From positions 1 to 15,493 of the forward strand of contig JBPOHE010000025.1 of NCBI GenBank assembly GCA_052035915.1: 15,493 bases of DNA, read 5' to 3'. Numbering within the stretch: the first letter of the stretch is position 1; the number at the start of each line of letters is the position of its first letter. Made by a program: the position numbers and the translations under genes. Shown here piece by piece: positions 6,298-14,603 of this stretch. The notes beneath the pieces are model-generated. The model had not been told where the DNA came from. It saw nothing but the letters and a program-made list of their open reading frames with translations, and did not search any database. The DNA comes from JBPOHE01 sp052035915. Lineage in GTDB: Bacteria > Pseudomonadota > Gammaproteobacteria > Chromatiales > Chromatiaceae.

Positions 6298-9200
6298 GTG
6301 AGAGGTAAGTGTCGGCTTTGGTGCGGGGTGCTCTGGTTCTGGGCCGGATTCTGGCTGCTGTGGCCCGGGCTACAGGCCCAGGACTCGGCCTCGTCCCTGG
6401 TAGACGGGCCCACCGCGGAACAGATCGGCAACGAGATCGCCGCCCTGGAGAAGCTGGGTGCCGAGGACAAGAACGCCACCCAGGCCCTGGTCTTCTACCG
6501 CGAGGCGGCGAAATGGCTCAAGGCCATGGAGGAGCACGCCAACCGGGTGCGGGAACTCAAGGCCTTCATCGACGGCGAAGCGGTGGAAGAGGCCCGCCTT
6601 GACAAGGAGTTGGACAAGGCCAAGGGAGAAGCCCCAGATGCGGATCTCAAAAAATGGCAGAAACTGGGCGCGGATGACCTCCAGCAGGCACTCACCCAGG
6701 AGTTGGCCGAGGTGGCGAACAAGCAGAACCAGCTCGCCGATCTGCGGGGGCGGATCGCCGCCCAGAGCAGTCGGACTGATCAACTGGTCAGTGATCTGGC
6801 GACCGCCAAGGGGCGCCTCGATGAGGTGCAGAAGGCGCTCAAGCAGCCTCCGACGGTGGCCGCCGAGGTCGCCGTGGTGACCCAGGCCCGTCGTTTCGCC
6901 CTCCTCGCCGAACAGCGGGAGTTGGTGGCCAGGATCAATAAACTGGATCTGGAGCGGGTGAGTGCCCCGGCGCGGGAAAAACGCCAGTCCCTGGCCCGGG
7001 AGTTGGCGGAGGTGCAGTTGCGTCAGGCGGAAAACCGGGGCGCCCTGTTGCAGCAGGCCATCGCCGACCGGCGTCAGGCAGAGGCGGCCAAGGTCCAGGT
7101 GGCAACCGATCAGGCCCGGCAGGAGGCGGTAGGCAAGCATGAACTGGTGCGCGAGGCCGCGGAGATGAACACCCAGCTCAGCCAGCGCCTGGCCCGGGTC
7201 AACGAGCAGATGCGCGAGGTGCAGGAACGGCTGCAGCGGGAGACCGAGCTGCTGAAAAACCTGGAGGCCCGCTATAGCCGTATCAGCCAACAGTTGGAAT
7301 TCTCCGGCATGGAGCAGGCCATGGGGCAGTTGCTCTACGCCGAGCGACAGCGGTTGCAGAACGTGAAGTTTTACGAGCGCCGGGTGGCCGAGCAGCGGCG
7401 GGCGCTCACCGCCGCGCGTCTGGAGCAGTTCGATATCGACGATCAGTTACAGGTCATGGGCGATATCCAGAGGGTGGTGAAGGAACAGATCGAGTCGAAG
7501 GCGGACAGCGCGGACTGGGCCTCCAGGTCCGTCGAGGAGCGCGCGAGGATCGAGCGGGAACTCGGTGAGCTGTTGACCGATCGCCATCAGCTCCTGGGCA
7601 AGCTCAAGGAGACCTACGCCAGCAACGTGCAGATGCTGGCCTCGCTCGAACTCAAGCAGCAGGAGGTATTGAAAAAGGCCCAGCAGTACATCGCCCTGCT
7701 CAACAAGAATCTCTGGTTGTTGCCGAGCAGCGCCCCTGTCGACGGTCAATGGCTCTGGCATCTGTGGCAGTCACTGCCCTGGTTGGGGGACCCCAGGTTA
7801 TGGCAGGGGACCCTGACGGCCTTGGCGGCCCAGTCCCTGGAGCATCCTCTCATGGCTTTGGCCACCTTGACGCTGCCGCTGCTGCTGTTTGCCACCCGCG
7901 GCTGGTTGCGTCGCCGTCTTGTCTATCTGGCCCGGGACCTGGGCAAGGTGACCCGGGATCACTTCAGCTACAGCCTGCGGGCGCTCCTGGTCACCGCCCT
8001 CCTGGCCATGCCCTGGGCCGGTCTGTTCTATGGTCTGGGATGGTTGCTCACCCGGCAGACCGAGGCGGGCTTCGGTTCGGCCCTGGGGGTGGCCTTGTAC
8101 AATCTCTCCCCCTATATCTTCATCCTCGAATTTCTCCGCCTGTTGTTTCTCGACAAGGGGCTGGCGGAATCCCACTTTCTCTGGTCGGGCCGCATCCGCC
8201 GGCTCTTCAGCGCCAATCTGCGCTGGTATGTGCCGATATGTATCGGGATTTCGGTGCTGGTCATCATCACCCACTGGTCGATCAATGTCCCCGAGATCTA
8301 TCGGGCCACCCTGGGGCGTCTGGCCTTCGTCTTGAATTGCCTCCTGTTCGCCCTCTTGGCCTGGAGGCTGTTGAATCCTCGCCGGGGGGCCTTCACCGAG
8401 GTGGAGTCGATCCATTGGGGTTCCTGGACCCTGGTCGATCTGGGGTTGATCCTCTGCCTGCTCATTCCCCTCAGTCTCGCCAGCGCGGCGCTATTGGGTT
8501 ACTACTTTACCGCGCTGGAACTCAATAATTTGTTTTTCAGGGCCTTGTTCACCCTGGTCGGGAGCTTTCTGTTGTATTCCCTGGCGGTGCGCTGGCAGAC
8601 GCTGGCGGCCCGGCGATTGGCCTTCGAGCGCGCCCAGAGTCGACGTCAGAGCGAGCGCGAGACCAGATCCTATCGGGCGGCGGCGGATATGGGCGGCGAA
8701 ATGCTGCCCGAGGTGGCCGAGCTGGAGGTGGATCTGGAGGAGGTGCACAGCCAGTCCCGGACCATGTTGCGCTTGGGGGTCTGGGTCGCCTTCGGTCTGG
8801 CCCTGATGTGGACCCTGGATGAGGTGACCCCGGTCATAAGCGCCCTGGAAGACATCACCCTCTGGAGCCACAGCATGCTGGTGGGGGGCGCGGTGAAGGT
8901 GGTCCCCATCACCGCCAAAGCCATTCTGAGCGCCATCCTGGTGACCCTCCTGACCATGGTGGCGGCGCGCAATCTTCCCGGCCTGCTGGAGATCAGTCTG
9001 CTTCAGCCGCTCAAGCTGGAGGCCGGCAATCGCTACGCCATCATCACCATTTTGCGCTATCTGATCCTCACCCTGGGCTTTCTGGTAGTGGTGAATTTGT
9101 TCGGCGTCGGCTGGGGGGATATCCAATGGCTGGTGGCGGCCATGGGCGTGGGGCTTGGTTTCGGCCTCAAGGACATCTTCGCCAACTTCATCTCCGGGCT

Positions 9201-9771
9201 CATCATCCTCTTCGAGCGCCCGATCCGGGTCGGGGATATCGTCACCCTGGGATCGGTCAGCGGCACCGTTTCCCGCATCCATATCCGTTCCACCACCATC
9301 ACCGATTGGGACAATAAGGAGATGGTGATTCCCAACCAGTCCCTGGTGACCCAGTCGGTGATCAACTGGACACTCACCGACCAGATCACCCGGGTGACCT
9401 TCCGTGTCGGTATCGCTTATGGATCGAATACCGATCAGGCGTTGCAGCTCATGATGGGAGTGATCAAGGCCAATCCCCTGGTGCTGGCGGATCCCAAACC
9501 GACAGTGTTATTCATCGACTTCGGCGACAGTGCCCTGATCTTCGATGTGCGGATCTTCGTGCGCGACCGCAGCCACCGGGCACAGGTCTCCCACGAGTTG
9601 CACATGGCCCTGGAAAAGGTGTTGCGGGAGCATGGGATCGAGATCCCCTTCCCCCAGCGGGATCTCAATATCCGCTCGCTGGCTCCGGAGGTGGCGTTGG
9701 CCCTGGGAGGGAGGGGCGGATCCGAGCCGTCGCTCGCTACCCCTGCCGAGTCGGGGGCGATCCGGGGATGA
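6298..9771 (+). CDS. Large mechanosensitive ion channel of the MscK/MscM type
   Basis: The 1157-residue product is close in size to E. coli MscK (1120) and MscM/YjeP (1107), inner-membrane channels that open under membrane tension in hypo-osmotic shock. A signal peptide (hydrophobic 7-22, LQA-Q cleavage near 27) leads into a long periplasmic region (about 35-480) rich in Glu, Gln, Arg, Ala and Leu with coiled-coil character. Many membrane segments follow (about 510-940). The MscS core comes next: pore helix and hinge in VGLGFGLKDIFANF (951-964), then SGLIILFERPIRVGD (966-980), beta-domain motifs VSGTVSRIHIRSTTI and PNQ (1012-1014), and a cytoplasmic alpha/beta tail. GTG is used as start: the ATG at 6293 meets a stop after two codons, and GAGAGAGG (6281-6288) is the ribosome site. 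MscK versus MscM cannot be settled here. Confidence 0.92.
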   Translation: MRGKCRLWCGVLWFWAGFWLLWPGLQAQDSASSLVDGPTAEQIGNEIAALEKLGAEDKNATQALVFYREAAKWLKAMEEHANRVRELKAFIDGEAVEEARLDKELDKAKGEAPDADLKKWQKLGADDLQQALTQELAEVANKQNQLADLRGRIAAQSSRTDQLVSDLATAKGRLDEVQKALKQPPTVAAEVAVVTQARRFALLAEQRELVARINKLDLERVSAPAREKRQSLARELAEVQLRQAENRGALLQQAIADRRQAEAAKVQVATDQARQEAVGKHELVREAAEMNTQLSQRLARVNEQMREVQERLQRETELLKNLEARYSRISQQLEFSGMEQAMGQLLYAERQRLQNVKFYERRVAEQRRALTAARLEQFDIDDQLQVMGDIQRVVKEQIESKADSADWASRSVEERARIERELGELLTDRHQLLGKLKETYASNVQMLASLELKQQEVLKKAQQYIALLNKNLWLLPSSAPVDGQWLWHLWQSLPWLGDPRLWQGTLTALAAQSLEHPLMALATLTLPLLLFATRGWLRRRLVYLARDLGKVTRDHFSYSLRALLVTALLAMPWAGLFYGLGWLLTRQTEAGFGSALGVALYNLSPYIFILEFLRLLFLDKGLAESHFLWSGRIRRLFSANLRWYVPICIGISVLVIITHWSINVPEIYRATLGRLAFVLNCLLFALLAWRLLNPRRGAFTEVESIHWGSWTLVDLGLILCLLIPLSLASAALLGYYFTALELNNLFFRALFTLVGSFLLYSLAVRWQTLAARRLAFERAQSRRQSERETRSYRAAADMGGEMLPEVAELEVDLEEVHSQSRTMLRLGVWVAFGLALMWTLDEVTPVISALEDITLWSHSMLVGGAVKVVPITAKAILSAILVTLLTMVAARNLPGLLEISLLQPLKLEAGNRYAIITILRYLILTLGFLVVVNLFGVGWGDIQWLVAAMGVGLGFGLKDIFANFISGLIILFERPIRVGDIVTLGSVSGTVSRIHIRSTTITDWDNKEMVIPNQSLVTQSVINWTLTDQITRVTFRVGIAYGSNTDQALQLMMGVIKANPLVLADPKPTVLFIDFGDSALIFDVRIFVRDRSHRAQVSHELHMALEKVLREHGIEIPFPQRDLNIRSLAPEVALALGGRGGSEPSLATPAESGAIRG

Positions 9772-9868
9772 AGGGCGAGGGAAGGCGAGGCGGGCGACTT
9801 GGGGTTAGAATGTTGGCGCTAGTTGGGTTCTTATCCATCAGATCAGTGAACCAGAGGAGTCTTTATCT

Positions 9869-11089
9869 ATGAGGATCAGATATCTCGTTGGTGCCGTGAG
9901 CCTGGCTTTGTGGGGCTCGGCTCTGAGTGCGGCTGAGCCGGTCGTGCCGCCGGGCGTTCCAGCGGCCGCGGCCGTTCCCGCACCGCTGGCGACGCCTCCG
10001 GCGCCAGCCGCCATGCCGACACCTGTGTTGCCGCCGGAGGCACTCCGTGCCATGAAGCCGGAAGAGCGGCGGGCCGCCATCAAGGAGGAACACGAAAAAC
10101 TCCGCGCCCAGGCCGAGGCCATGGCGCCGCCGATGCCGCCCATGCCTCCTGGCGGTCCCGAGGTGGCGCCACCCCAGCCCCCCGAACAACGGGCCGCCGA
10201 GGTCGCCAAGTTGCGGGCCATGACCCCGCCGGAGCGGCGGGAGGCGATGCAGGAGGCCCATGCCAAGATGCGAGAGCAGGCCGAGGCCGCCATGCCCACC
10301 CCACCGGGGATGGCGCCGCCGCCCGCTCTGTCCGGCAACGGGCCCAAAACGGCCGAGGAGCACAAGGCCGAGATCGAAAAGATGCGGCAGATGACGCCCG
10401 AGGAGCGACAGGCCCAGCGTAACCAGCGCTATCAGGAGCTGCGGGATCGGGCCGCCTCCCTGGGGTTGGATCTCCCCGCTGTCCCGCCCTGGGAGGAACA
10501 GCGCGCCAACAAGGCCGAGATGATGGAACGGCAGGCCAAGTTGCGTCAGATGACCGCCGAACAGCGCGAGGCCTATCGTAACGAGCATTACAAGCAGTTG
10601 CGCGAGCGTGCCAAGGCCGCCGGAGTGGAGTTGCCGGAAACCCCGCCCTGGCAGGAGTCCGGGGCCTTCATGCCGCCACGTCCGAGCAGCGCCGAGGAGA
10701 TCGAGCGCCTGCAGGGCCAGATCACCAAGTTGCAGCAGGAACTGCGGGCGGAGATGGAAAAGATGCGGGAGAAGATGCGTTCCATGGCCCCGGAAGATCG
10801 TCAGGCGATCATGGAGATGTATCGTCCCCGCCTCCAACAGCTCTGGGATCAGATGGCGGAGGCCCGGGCGCCGATGCCTTCCATGCCGCCGTTCGCCGGC
10901 CAGGAGGGACCTCCCATGGCCCAGCCATACGGACCGACCTATCCGCCCCGCTACCCGGAGCCGAACCATGGTCCGGTCAATCCGGGGCCGGGCTATGGCG
11001 GCTATGGACCCGCCAATCCGGGGCCGGGCGGCTATGGCTATGGTCCGGGGAATCAGATGCCGGGTTATGGGTACGGGCCGAGGTACTGA
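9869..11089 (+). CDS. Periplasmic/secreted protein with MTPEER-type helical repeats and a Gly-Tyr-Pro tail; unknown function
   Basis: The 406-residue product is not recognised. It has a signal peptide (MRIRYLVGAVSLALWGSALS, cleaved near Ala21-22), then a Pro/Ala linker (23-57). Four clear copies of a unit of about 28 residues start near 58, 113, 170 and 223, with a weaker fifth near 301: K-[LM]-R-x-M-[TKA]-P-E-[ER]-R, then a charged helix ending [LM]-R-[EAD]-[QR]-A. Copies 3 and 4 also share LP-x-x-PPW after the helix. Pro/Met linkers separate units. The tail (353-406) is rich in Gly, Tyr, Pro and Asn with GYG/YGPG runs. The repeats recall Spy/CpxP-like or MTPEER-rich envelope proteins; the tail recalls purple-bacterial sulfur globule proteins. 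Both are resemblance only. GAGGAG at 9854-9859 supports the start. No codon disruption is seen. Confidence 0.78.
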   Translation: MRIRYLVGAVSLALWGSALSAAEPVVPPGVPAAAAVPAPLATPPAPAAMPTPVLPPEALRAMKPEERRAAIKEEHEKLRAQAEAMAPPMPPMPPGGPEVAPPQPPEQRAAEVAKLRAMTPPERREAMQEAHAKMREQAEAAMPTPPGMAPPPALSGNGPKTAEEHKAEIEKMRQMTPEERQAQRNQRYQELRDRAASLGLDLPAVPPWEEQRANKAEMMERQAKLRQMTAEQREAYRNEHYKQLRERAKAAGVELPETPPWQESGAFMPPRPSSAEEIERLQGQITKLQQELRAEMEKMREKMRSMAPEDRQAIMEMYRPRLQQLWDQMAEARAPMPSMPPFAGQEGPPMAQPYGPTYPPRYPEPNHGPVNPGPGYGGYGPANPGPGGYGYGPGNQMPGYGYGPRY

Positions 11090-11159
11090 ATCCGTCCATG
11101 TTTTCCGAGCCGGCGGTAACTCATCGGTCAATCTGAGTCCCAAGGCAATGATGGCCCAG

Positions 11160-11185
11160 GGAGGGGCCGCTCCTCCTTTCTGTTT
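11160..11185 (+). terminator. Candidate terminator after the repeat protein gene
   Basis: GGAGG (11160-11164) pairs with CCTCC (11172-11176) over a 7-base loop, followed by TTTCTGTTT (11177-11185), 70 bp after the stop codon. The stem is short, so this is tentative. Confidence 0.35.
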
Positions 11186-11194
11186 CATCTCGTC

Positions 11195-11210
11195 GCGGCG
11201 GGGGCGCCGC
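11195..11210. repeat. GC-rich palindromic (REP-like) sequence
   Basis: GCGGCG (11195-11200) and CGCCGC (11205-11210) flank GGGG. The context (cgtcgcggcgggggcgcc, then gctcccaccga) resembles the TCGCGGCG...CGCCGCTCC palindromes scattered through proteobacterial intergenic DNA. The identification as such a family is from memory. Confidence 0.5.
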
Positions 11211-11347
11211 TCCCACCGATGGTTTCTCCCCGAGTTGAGCAGATGTTCCGCTTCCGCGCTCTAATATCATTTCCGAGTGATCGGAACCCAGCCCCGAATT
11301 CGCCGCTGTGAGAAGGCTCCAAGAGGAAACCATCCTCAGTCAGCCTT

Positions 11348-11467
11348 CCGGGCATCGACGAAAAACGGCCATTTTCTGTTCTTTTTTCGAGAACAATGGC
11401 TCTTCTAAAGCGGAATTGTTCTCGTATGGAGAACGAAATATCGGCTACACAAGCCCAGGCCCGGGAG
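11348..11467 (+). repeat. 120-bp dispersed repeat, copy A (two tandem hairpins, CCCAGGCCCGGGAG end)
   Basis: Aligns without any gap with 15045-15164. From 11377 on, 70 of 91 bases agree by my count. It begins CCGGGC-TCGAC. Hairpin 1 is TGTTCT (11377-11382) / AGAACA (11390-11395) with loop TTTTTCG. Hairpin 2 is GTTCTC (11418-11423) / GAGAAC (11429-11434). The inner arms can instead pair with each other: CGAGAACAAT (11388-11397) with ATTGTTCTCG (11415-11424). It ends in CCCAGGCCCGGGAG (11454-11467). It lies 57 bp before the chosen norD start, so it is in or near that gene's leader. No coding function is likely. Confidence 0.85.
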
Positions 11468-11524
11468 TACGCTATTCGGGCCCGACCAGTCGCAAGCCTA
11501 AAATGTATTCGTATGCGGTATGAG

Positions 11525-13636
11525 ATGACCCAGGAATTTCCCCTCGCCCAGGAAGAGATCGCCCAACGCCTCGACACCTACCTGGAGGTCGAGTTCTCCT
11601 TCCGCGATACCAGCCGACCCGCCCGGGCCCTGGCCGATCTCGCCCCGGCGGAACAGGGGTTTCTGCTCGACTGGGTGCGCCGGGTGGCGAGCGCCCATGT
11701 GGAGGTCGCCTATCAGTTCGCCCTCAAGGCCCCTCAGGCACTCACCCAGATGGAGCCGCGTCTGATCGAGGCCTGGGCCTTGCAGGCCATGGACAGCTAT
11801 GACAAGGCCGGTCTGCGCCCAGCCCTGGGGGTCATCGCCGACCTCGACCGCTTTCTCCGTATCGGACAATACCGCGCCGCCGGCGCCATTCTGGAAGAAG
11901 AGATGGGGGTTCTGCTCCATTTCGTGCAGGGACTGGCGGGACGCCGGCTCAGGGTGGCTGAGGGAGAGGTCGCCTACACCGACAGCGAGACCATCTTCCT
12001 GCCCGCCGTACTCAGTCTTTTTCCCACCCCGAGGGAGAATTTCCGTCTCTACAAGGCGATGGCGGCCCATCTCTGGGCGCAGACCTGTTTTGGTACCTTC
12101 GGCATCGACCCAAGCGCCGCCTTCGCGCCCTATCCCGATCCGGCGCGGGCCTTGCGGCTTTTTCACCGTCTGGAGACCATCCGCCTCGATGCCGTTCTGC
12201 AACGGGAATTGCCTGGACTCTATCGGGATATGCTGGGGTTACGCCTTGCTCTGGACCAGGCCGGGCCCCTCTTCCCCTGGGGCGAGCGGGTGGCCGTTCT
12301 GCTCCGACCGACCGCCACCGCCGCCGATTCCCTGGAGCTGCTCCGGCGCTTGTATCCGGAACCGGTTCCCGAACCCGTCTGCTATCAGGGCGAACTGCGT
12401 CCCGAGGCGGTGGCCAGCCTCAAGTCGAGGCGGTTACCGCGGGAAAAGGCCCAGTTGCGGACCATCCTGCGGCGGATTCAGGACGAACAGGGCGGTGCTC
12501 CCCCCGCCGAACGCCTGCCGGGCTTCACCGCCAAGCGCCGGGAAGAGGACCCCAATCCCTTCGCCATCAGCCTCAGCCTGGCGGATCAGCCTTTGGTGCT
12601 GCCGCCGGAGGTCAAGGATCTCCTGACTTCCATCGTCCAGGACCTGGGCACCATCCCGCCGGACTATCTGGTTCCCGCCGGTCCGGGGGAATACGACCCG
12701 CGCCTGCTCCAACCCCTCAGCCTGGACCCGGAGCAGGTCTGGCAGGGCAGTTACCACGAGGAAGGGGCCTCCCTCTATCGGGAATGGGATTTCCGCCGCC
12801 GGCATTACCGCAAGAACTGGTGTGTGGTGCGGGAGCGTCAGGTGACCCCGGTTTGGGACGATTTCGTCAGCCGCAGCCGGGCCAAGCACGGTTATCTCCT
12901 CAAGCAACTCCGCCGCGCCTTCGAGGCTATGGCCGAGGAGGACCGCATCCTGCGCCGCCAGTCCCATGGGGATGCGGTGGATTTCGATGCCTTCGTCGAG
13001 GCCTGGGTCGACGGTTACCGCGGCCTGGAGATGTCGAACCAAGTGTTCACCCGCCTGCGGCGACAGGATCGTCGGGTGGCGGTGATCCTCATGGTGGATA
13101 TCTCGGGTTCGACCAAGGGTTGGATCAACGAGGCCGAGCGGGAATCCCTGATCCTGCTGAGCACCGCCCTGGAGGCGCTGGGGGATAGCTATGCCATCTA
13201 CGGCTTTTCCGGCCTGACCCGCAAGCGTTGCGAGATCTTCCGCGTCAAGGCCTTCGAGGACCCGGCCGACGCGGGGATGTTCGCCCGTATCGGCGGCCTG
13301 CGTCCTCAGGATTACACCCGCATGGGGGCGGCGGTGCGCCACCTGAGCGACAAGCTGCGCCGTACCGAGGCGCGCACCAAGCTGCTGATGAGCCTCTCCG
13401 ACGGCAAGCCCGAAGACTACGACGGCTACTATCTCGGCCAATACGGTATCGAGGACACCCGTCAGGCACTGCTCGAAGCCCGCCAGATCGGCATCCATCC
13501 CTTTTGCATCACCATCGACGACCAGGCCCGGGACTATCTTCCCCACATGTACGGCCCGGCCAATTACGCCCTGGTGAGCGATGTCAGCCAACTCCCGCGC
13601 CAGGTGGCGGAGATCTACCGCAAGCTCACGGGCTAA
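11525..13636 (+). CDS. norD: NorD/CbbO-type von Willebrand factor A domain protein
   Basis: About 703 residues from the chosen start. NorD/CbbO proteins work with a MoxR-type AAA+ ATPase (NorQ/CbbQ) to insert metal into or remodel nitric oxide reductase or to activate RuBisCO. The long N-terminal part is mostly helical. The C-terminal VWA domain (about 517-703) is clear: MIDAS DISGST (525-530), ALGDSYAIYGFSG, DYTRMGAAVRH with the MIDAS Thr, SDGKPEDYDGYY, and YGIEDTRQALLEARQIGIHPFCITID, all hallmarks of this family. The frame stays open upstream to an ATG at 11396, but that ATG lies inside the 120-bp repeat; I prefer ATG 11525 (MTQEFPLAQEE), with ATG 11513 as an alternative. No strong ribosome site marks either. 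No ATPase partner, nor gene or RuBisCO gene lies in the window. Whether it is NorD or CbbO functionally is open. Confidence 0.88.
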   Translation: MTQEFPLAQEEIAQRLDTYLEVEFSFRDTSRPARALADLAPAEQGFLLDWVRRVASAHVEVAYQFALKAPQALTQMEPRLIEAWALQAMDSYDKAGLRPALGVIADLDRFLRIGQYRAAGAILEEEMGVLLHFVQGLAGRRLRVAEGEVAYTDSETIFLPAVLSLFPTPRENFRLYKAMAAHLWAQTCFGTFGIDPSAAFAPYPDPARALRLFHRLETIRLDAVLQRELPGLYRDMLGLRLALDQAGPLFPWGERVAVLLRPTATAADSLELLRRLYPEPVPEPVCYQGELRPEAVASLKSRRLPREKAQLRTILRRIQDEQGGAPPAERLPGFTAKRREEDPNPFAISLSLADQPLVLPPEVKDLLTSIVQDLGTIPPDYLVPAGPGEYDPRLLQPLSLDPEQVWQGSYHEEGASLYREWDFRRRHYRKNWCVVRERQVTPVWDDFVSRSRAKHGYLLKQLRRAFEAMAEEDRILRRQSHGDAVDFDAFVEAWVDGYRGLEMSNQVFTRLRRQDRRVAVILMVDISGSTKGWINEAERESLILLSTALEALGDSYAIYGFSGLTRKRCEIFRVKAFEDPADAGMFARIGGLRPQDYTRMGAAVRHLSDKLRRTEARTKLLMSLSDGKPEDYDGYYLGQYGIEDTRQALLEARQIGIHPFCITIDDQARDYLPHMYGPANYALVSDVSQLPRQVAEIYRKLTG

Positions 13637-13657
13637 TTCCTGCGGCGGTGGGCCTCG

Positions 13658-13685
13658 TGGGTTGAGTCGCGTATTCCACAACCCA
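13658..13685. repeat. Palindrome just after norD
   Basis: TGGGTTG (13658-13664) and CAACCCA (13679-13685) pair over a 14-base loop, 21 bp after the norD stop. It resembles the repeat remnant at 376-394 (GGGTTGAC/GTCAACCC). No T-run follows, so it looks like an intergenic repeat rather than a standard terminator. Confidence 0.4.
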
Positions 13686-13702
13686 GCATTCGTCGCCGAT
13701 GC

Positions 13703-13825
13703 CAGTGGCGTAGGGGGTCTGAACGCTTAGGGTTTGAATCACACCCCCGAAAAAGGCCCAGGTTTACGAACCCCGAGCAAATGTATCAAAATGCCAAGCC
13801 CTCCTTCAAAATCCCTACGCCACTG
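13703..13825. repeat. 123-bp segment bounded by perfect 13-bp inverted repeats, before zapD
   Basis: CAGTGGCGTAGGG (13703-13715) and CCCTACGCCACTG (13813-13825) are perfect inverse copies separated by 97 bp. The interior has no open frame. The right arm ends 10 bp before the zapD GTG and adjoins its ribosome site. The layout fits a miniature mobile-element remnant or a long-range mRNA stem; no target-site duplication is obvious (2-base GC-like flank only). Confidence 0.55.
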
Positions 13826-13835
13826 AGGTGCTTTT

Positions 13836-14603
13836 GTGCACAACCTCGTCATCTATGAGCATCCCCTCAATGAGCGCATGAGAACCTTTCTGCGCCTGGA
13901 GCAACTTTTTAAGGAGTTGGGCTATTTCCTCCCACAAACGGAGGAATGGGGGAGCCGGGCCGCCATAGATAGCTTATTGAAAATCGTGGTGATTTTTGGT
14001 CGCACCGATATCAAAACCGAACTCACGAAAGAACTGGAACGCCAGGCTCAAAAGCTTGTGCGCATGAAAAACCAACCAGGCGTGGACCCGAATGCTTTAA
14101 CTGAAATACTCGATCATTTGGATCGGGAGACGACGAAAATCAGTCATATCGAAGGACTGTTCGGCCAGCATCTAAGAAACAACGAGTTTCTCAAGGCCAT
14201 CCTGCAACGCAGTGCCATCCCGGGCGGCACCTGTAGCTTCGACTTACCTCAATATCATTATTGGTTGCAACAACCGGCGGCGCAGCGATTGCAGCAGATG
14301 CAGGCCTGGCTGCAAAAAATTCATCCATTGCGTGATGCTATTTCCCTGTTACTCGATCTTATCCGTCGTAGCAGCCGTCCAACGCAGGAGGTCGCGGTAC
14401 AAGGGTTTTTCCAACAGTCACTGGATTCACAGGTTCCGGCCCAACTCATTCGCGTTGGTGTTGATAGCGAGGCCGCCGTCTTTGCCGAGATCAGCGGGAG
14501 CAAGCATAGATTCAGTGTCCGTTTTTTAGAACCCACGGAGATCGAACGCCCCATGCAGACGCAGAAAGATATAACGTTCTCGCTGAATTGCTGCGTTATA
14601 TAG
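13836..14603 (+). CDS. zapD: Cell division protein ZapD (Z-ring bundling factor)
   Basis: A 255-residue protein that crosslinks FtsZ filaments in the cytoplasm and stabilises the Z ring. It follows E. coli ZapD (247 residues) throughout: N-terminal YEHPLNERMRTFLRLEQLF (7-25), helical middle with RTDIKTELTKELERQ, the hallmark IPGGTCSFDLP (128-138), LLDLIRRSS and a C-terminal EISGSKHRFSVRF ending in NCC. GTG is the start, with GAGGTG (13825-13830) just upstream and no better in-frame start. The gene is visibly richer in A/T codons (AAA, ATT, TTT, AAT) than its GC-rich neighbours. The usual coaE-zapD-yacG grouping is absent: the preceding gene is norD and what follows is non-coding. It could have been relocated; function is not in doubt. 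Confidence 0.95.
   Translation: MHNLVIYEHPLNERMRTFLRLEQLFKELGYFLPQTEEWGSRAAIDSLLKIVVIFGRTDIKTELTKELERQAQKLVRMKNQPGVDPNALTEILDHLDRETTKISHIEGLFGQHLRNNEFLKAILQRSAIPGGTCSFDLPQYHYWLQQPAAQRLQQMQAWLQKIHPLRDAISLLLDLIRRSSRPTQEVAVQGFFQQSLDSQVPAQLIRVGVDSEAAVFAEISGSKHRFSVRFLEPTEIERPMQTQKDITFSLNCCVI

Noticed and set aside
11308..11523. 71-codon frame through repeat copy A, with a similar peptide (CSFFENN...LFS.GER) readable in copy B
   Set aside because: The shared peptide follows from conserved hairpin arms. The spacers differ without respect for codons, and no common start or ribosome site exists, so a conserved small protein is unlikely.
12434..13681. 415-codon minus-strand open frame opposite norD
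   Set aside because: Antisense to the conserved VWA domain; the frame is a codon-bias shadow.
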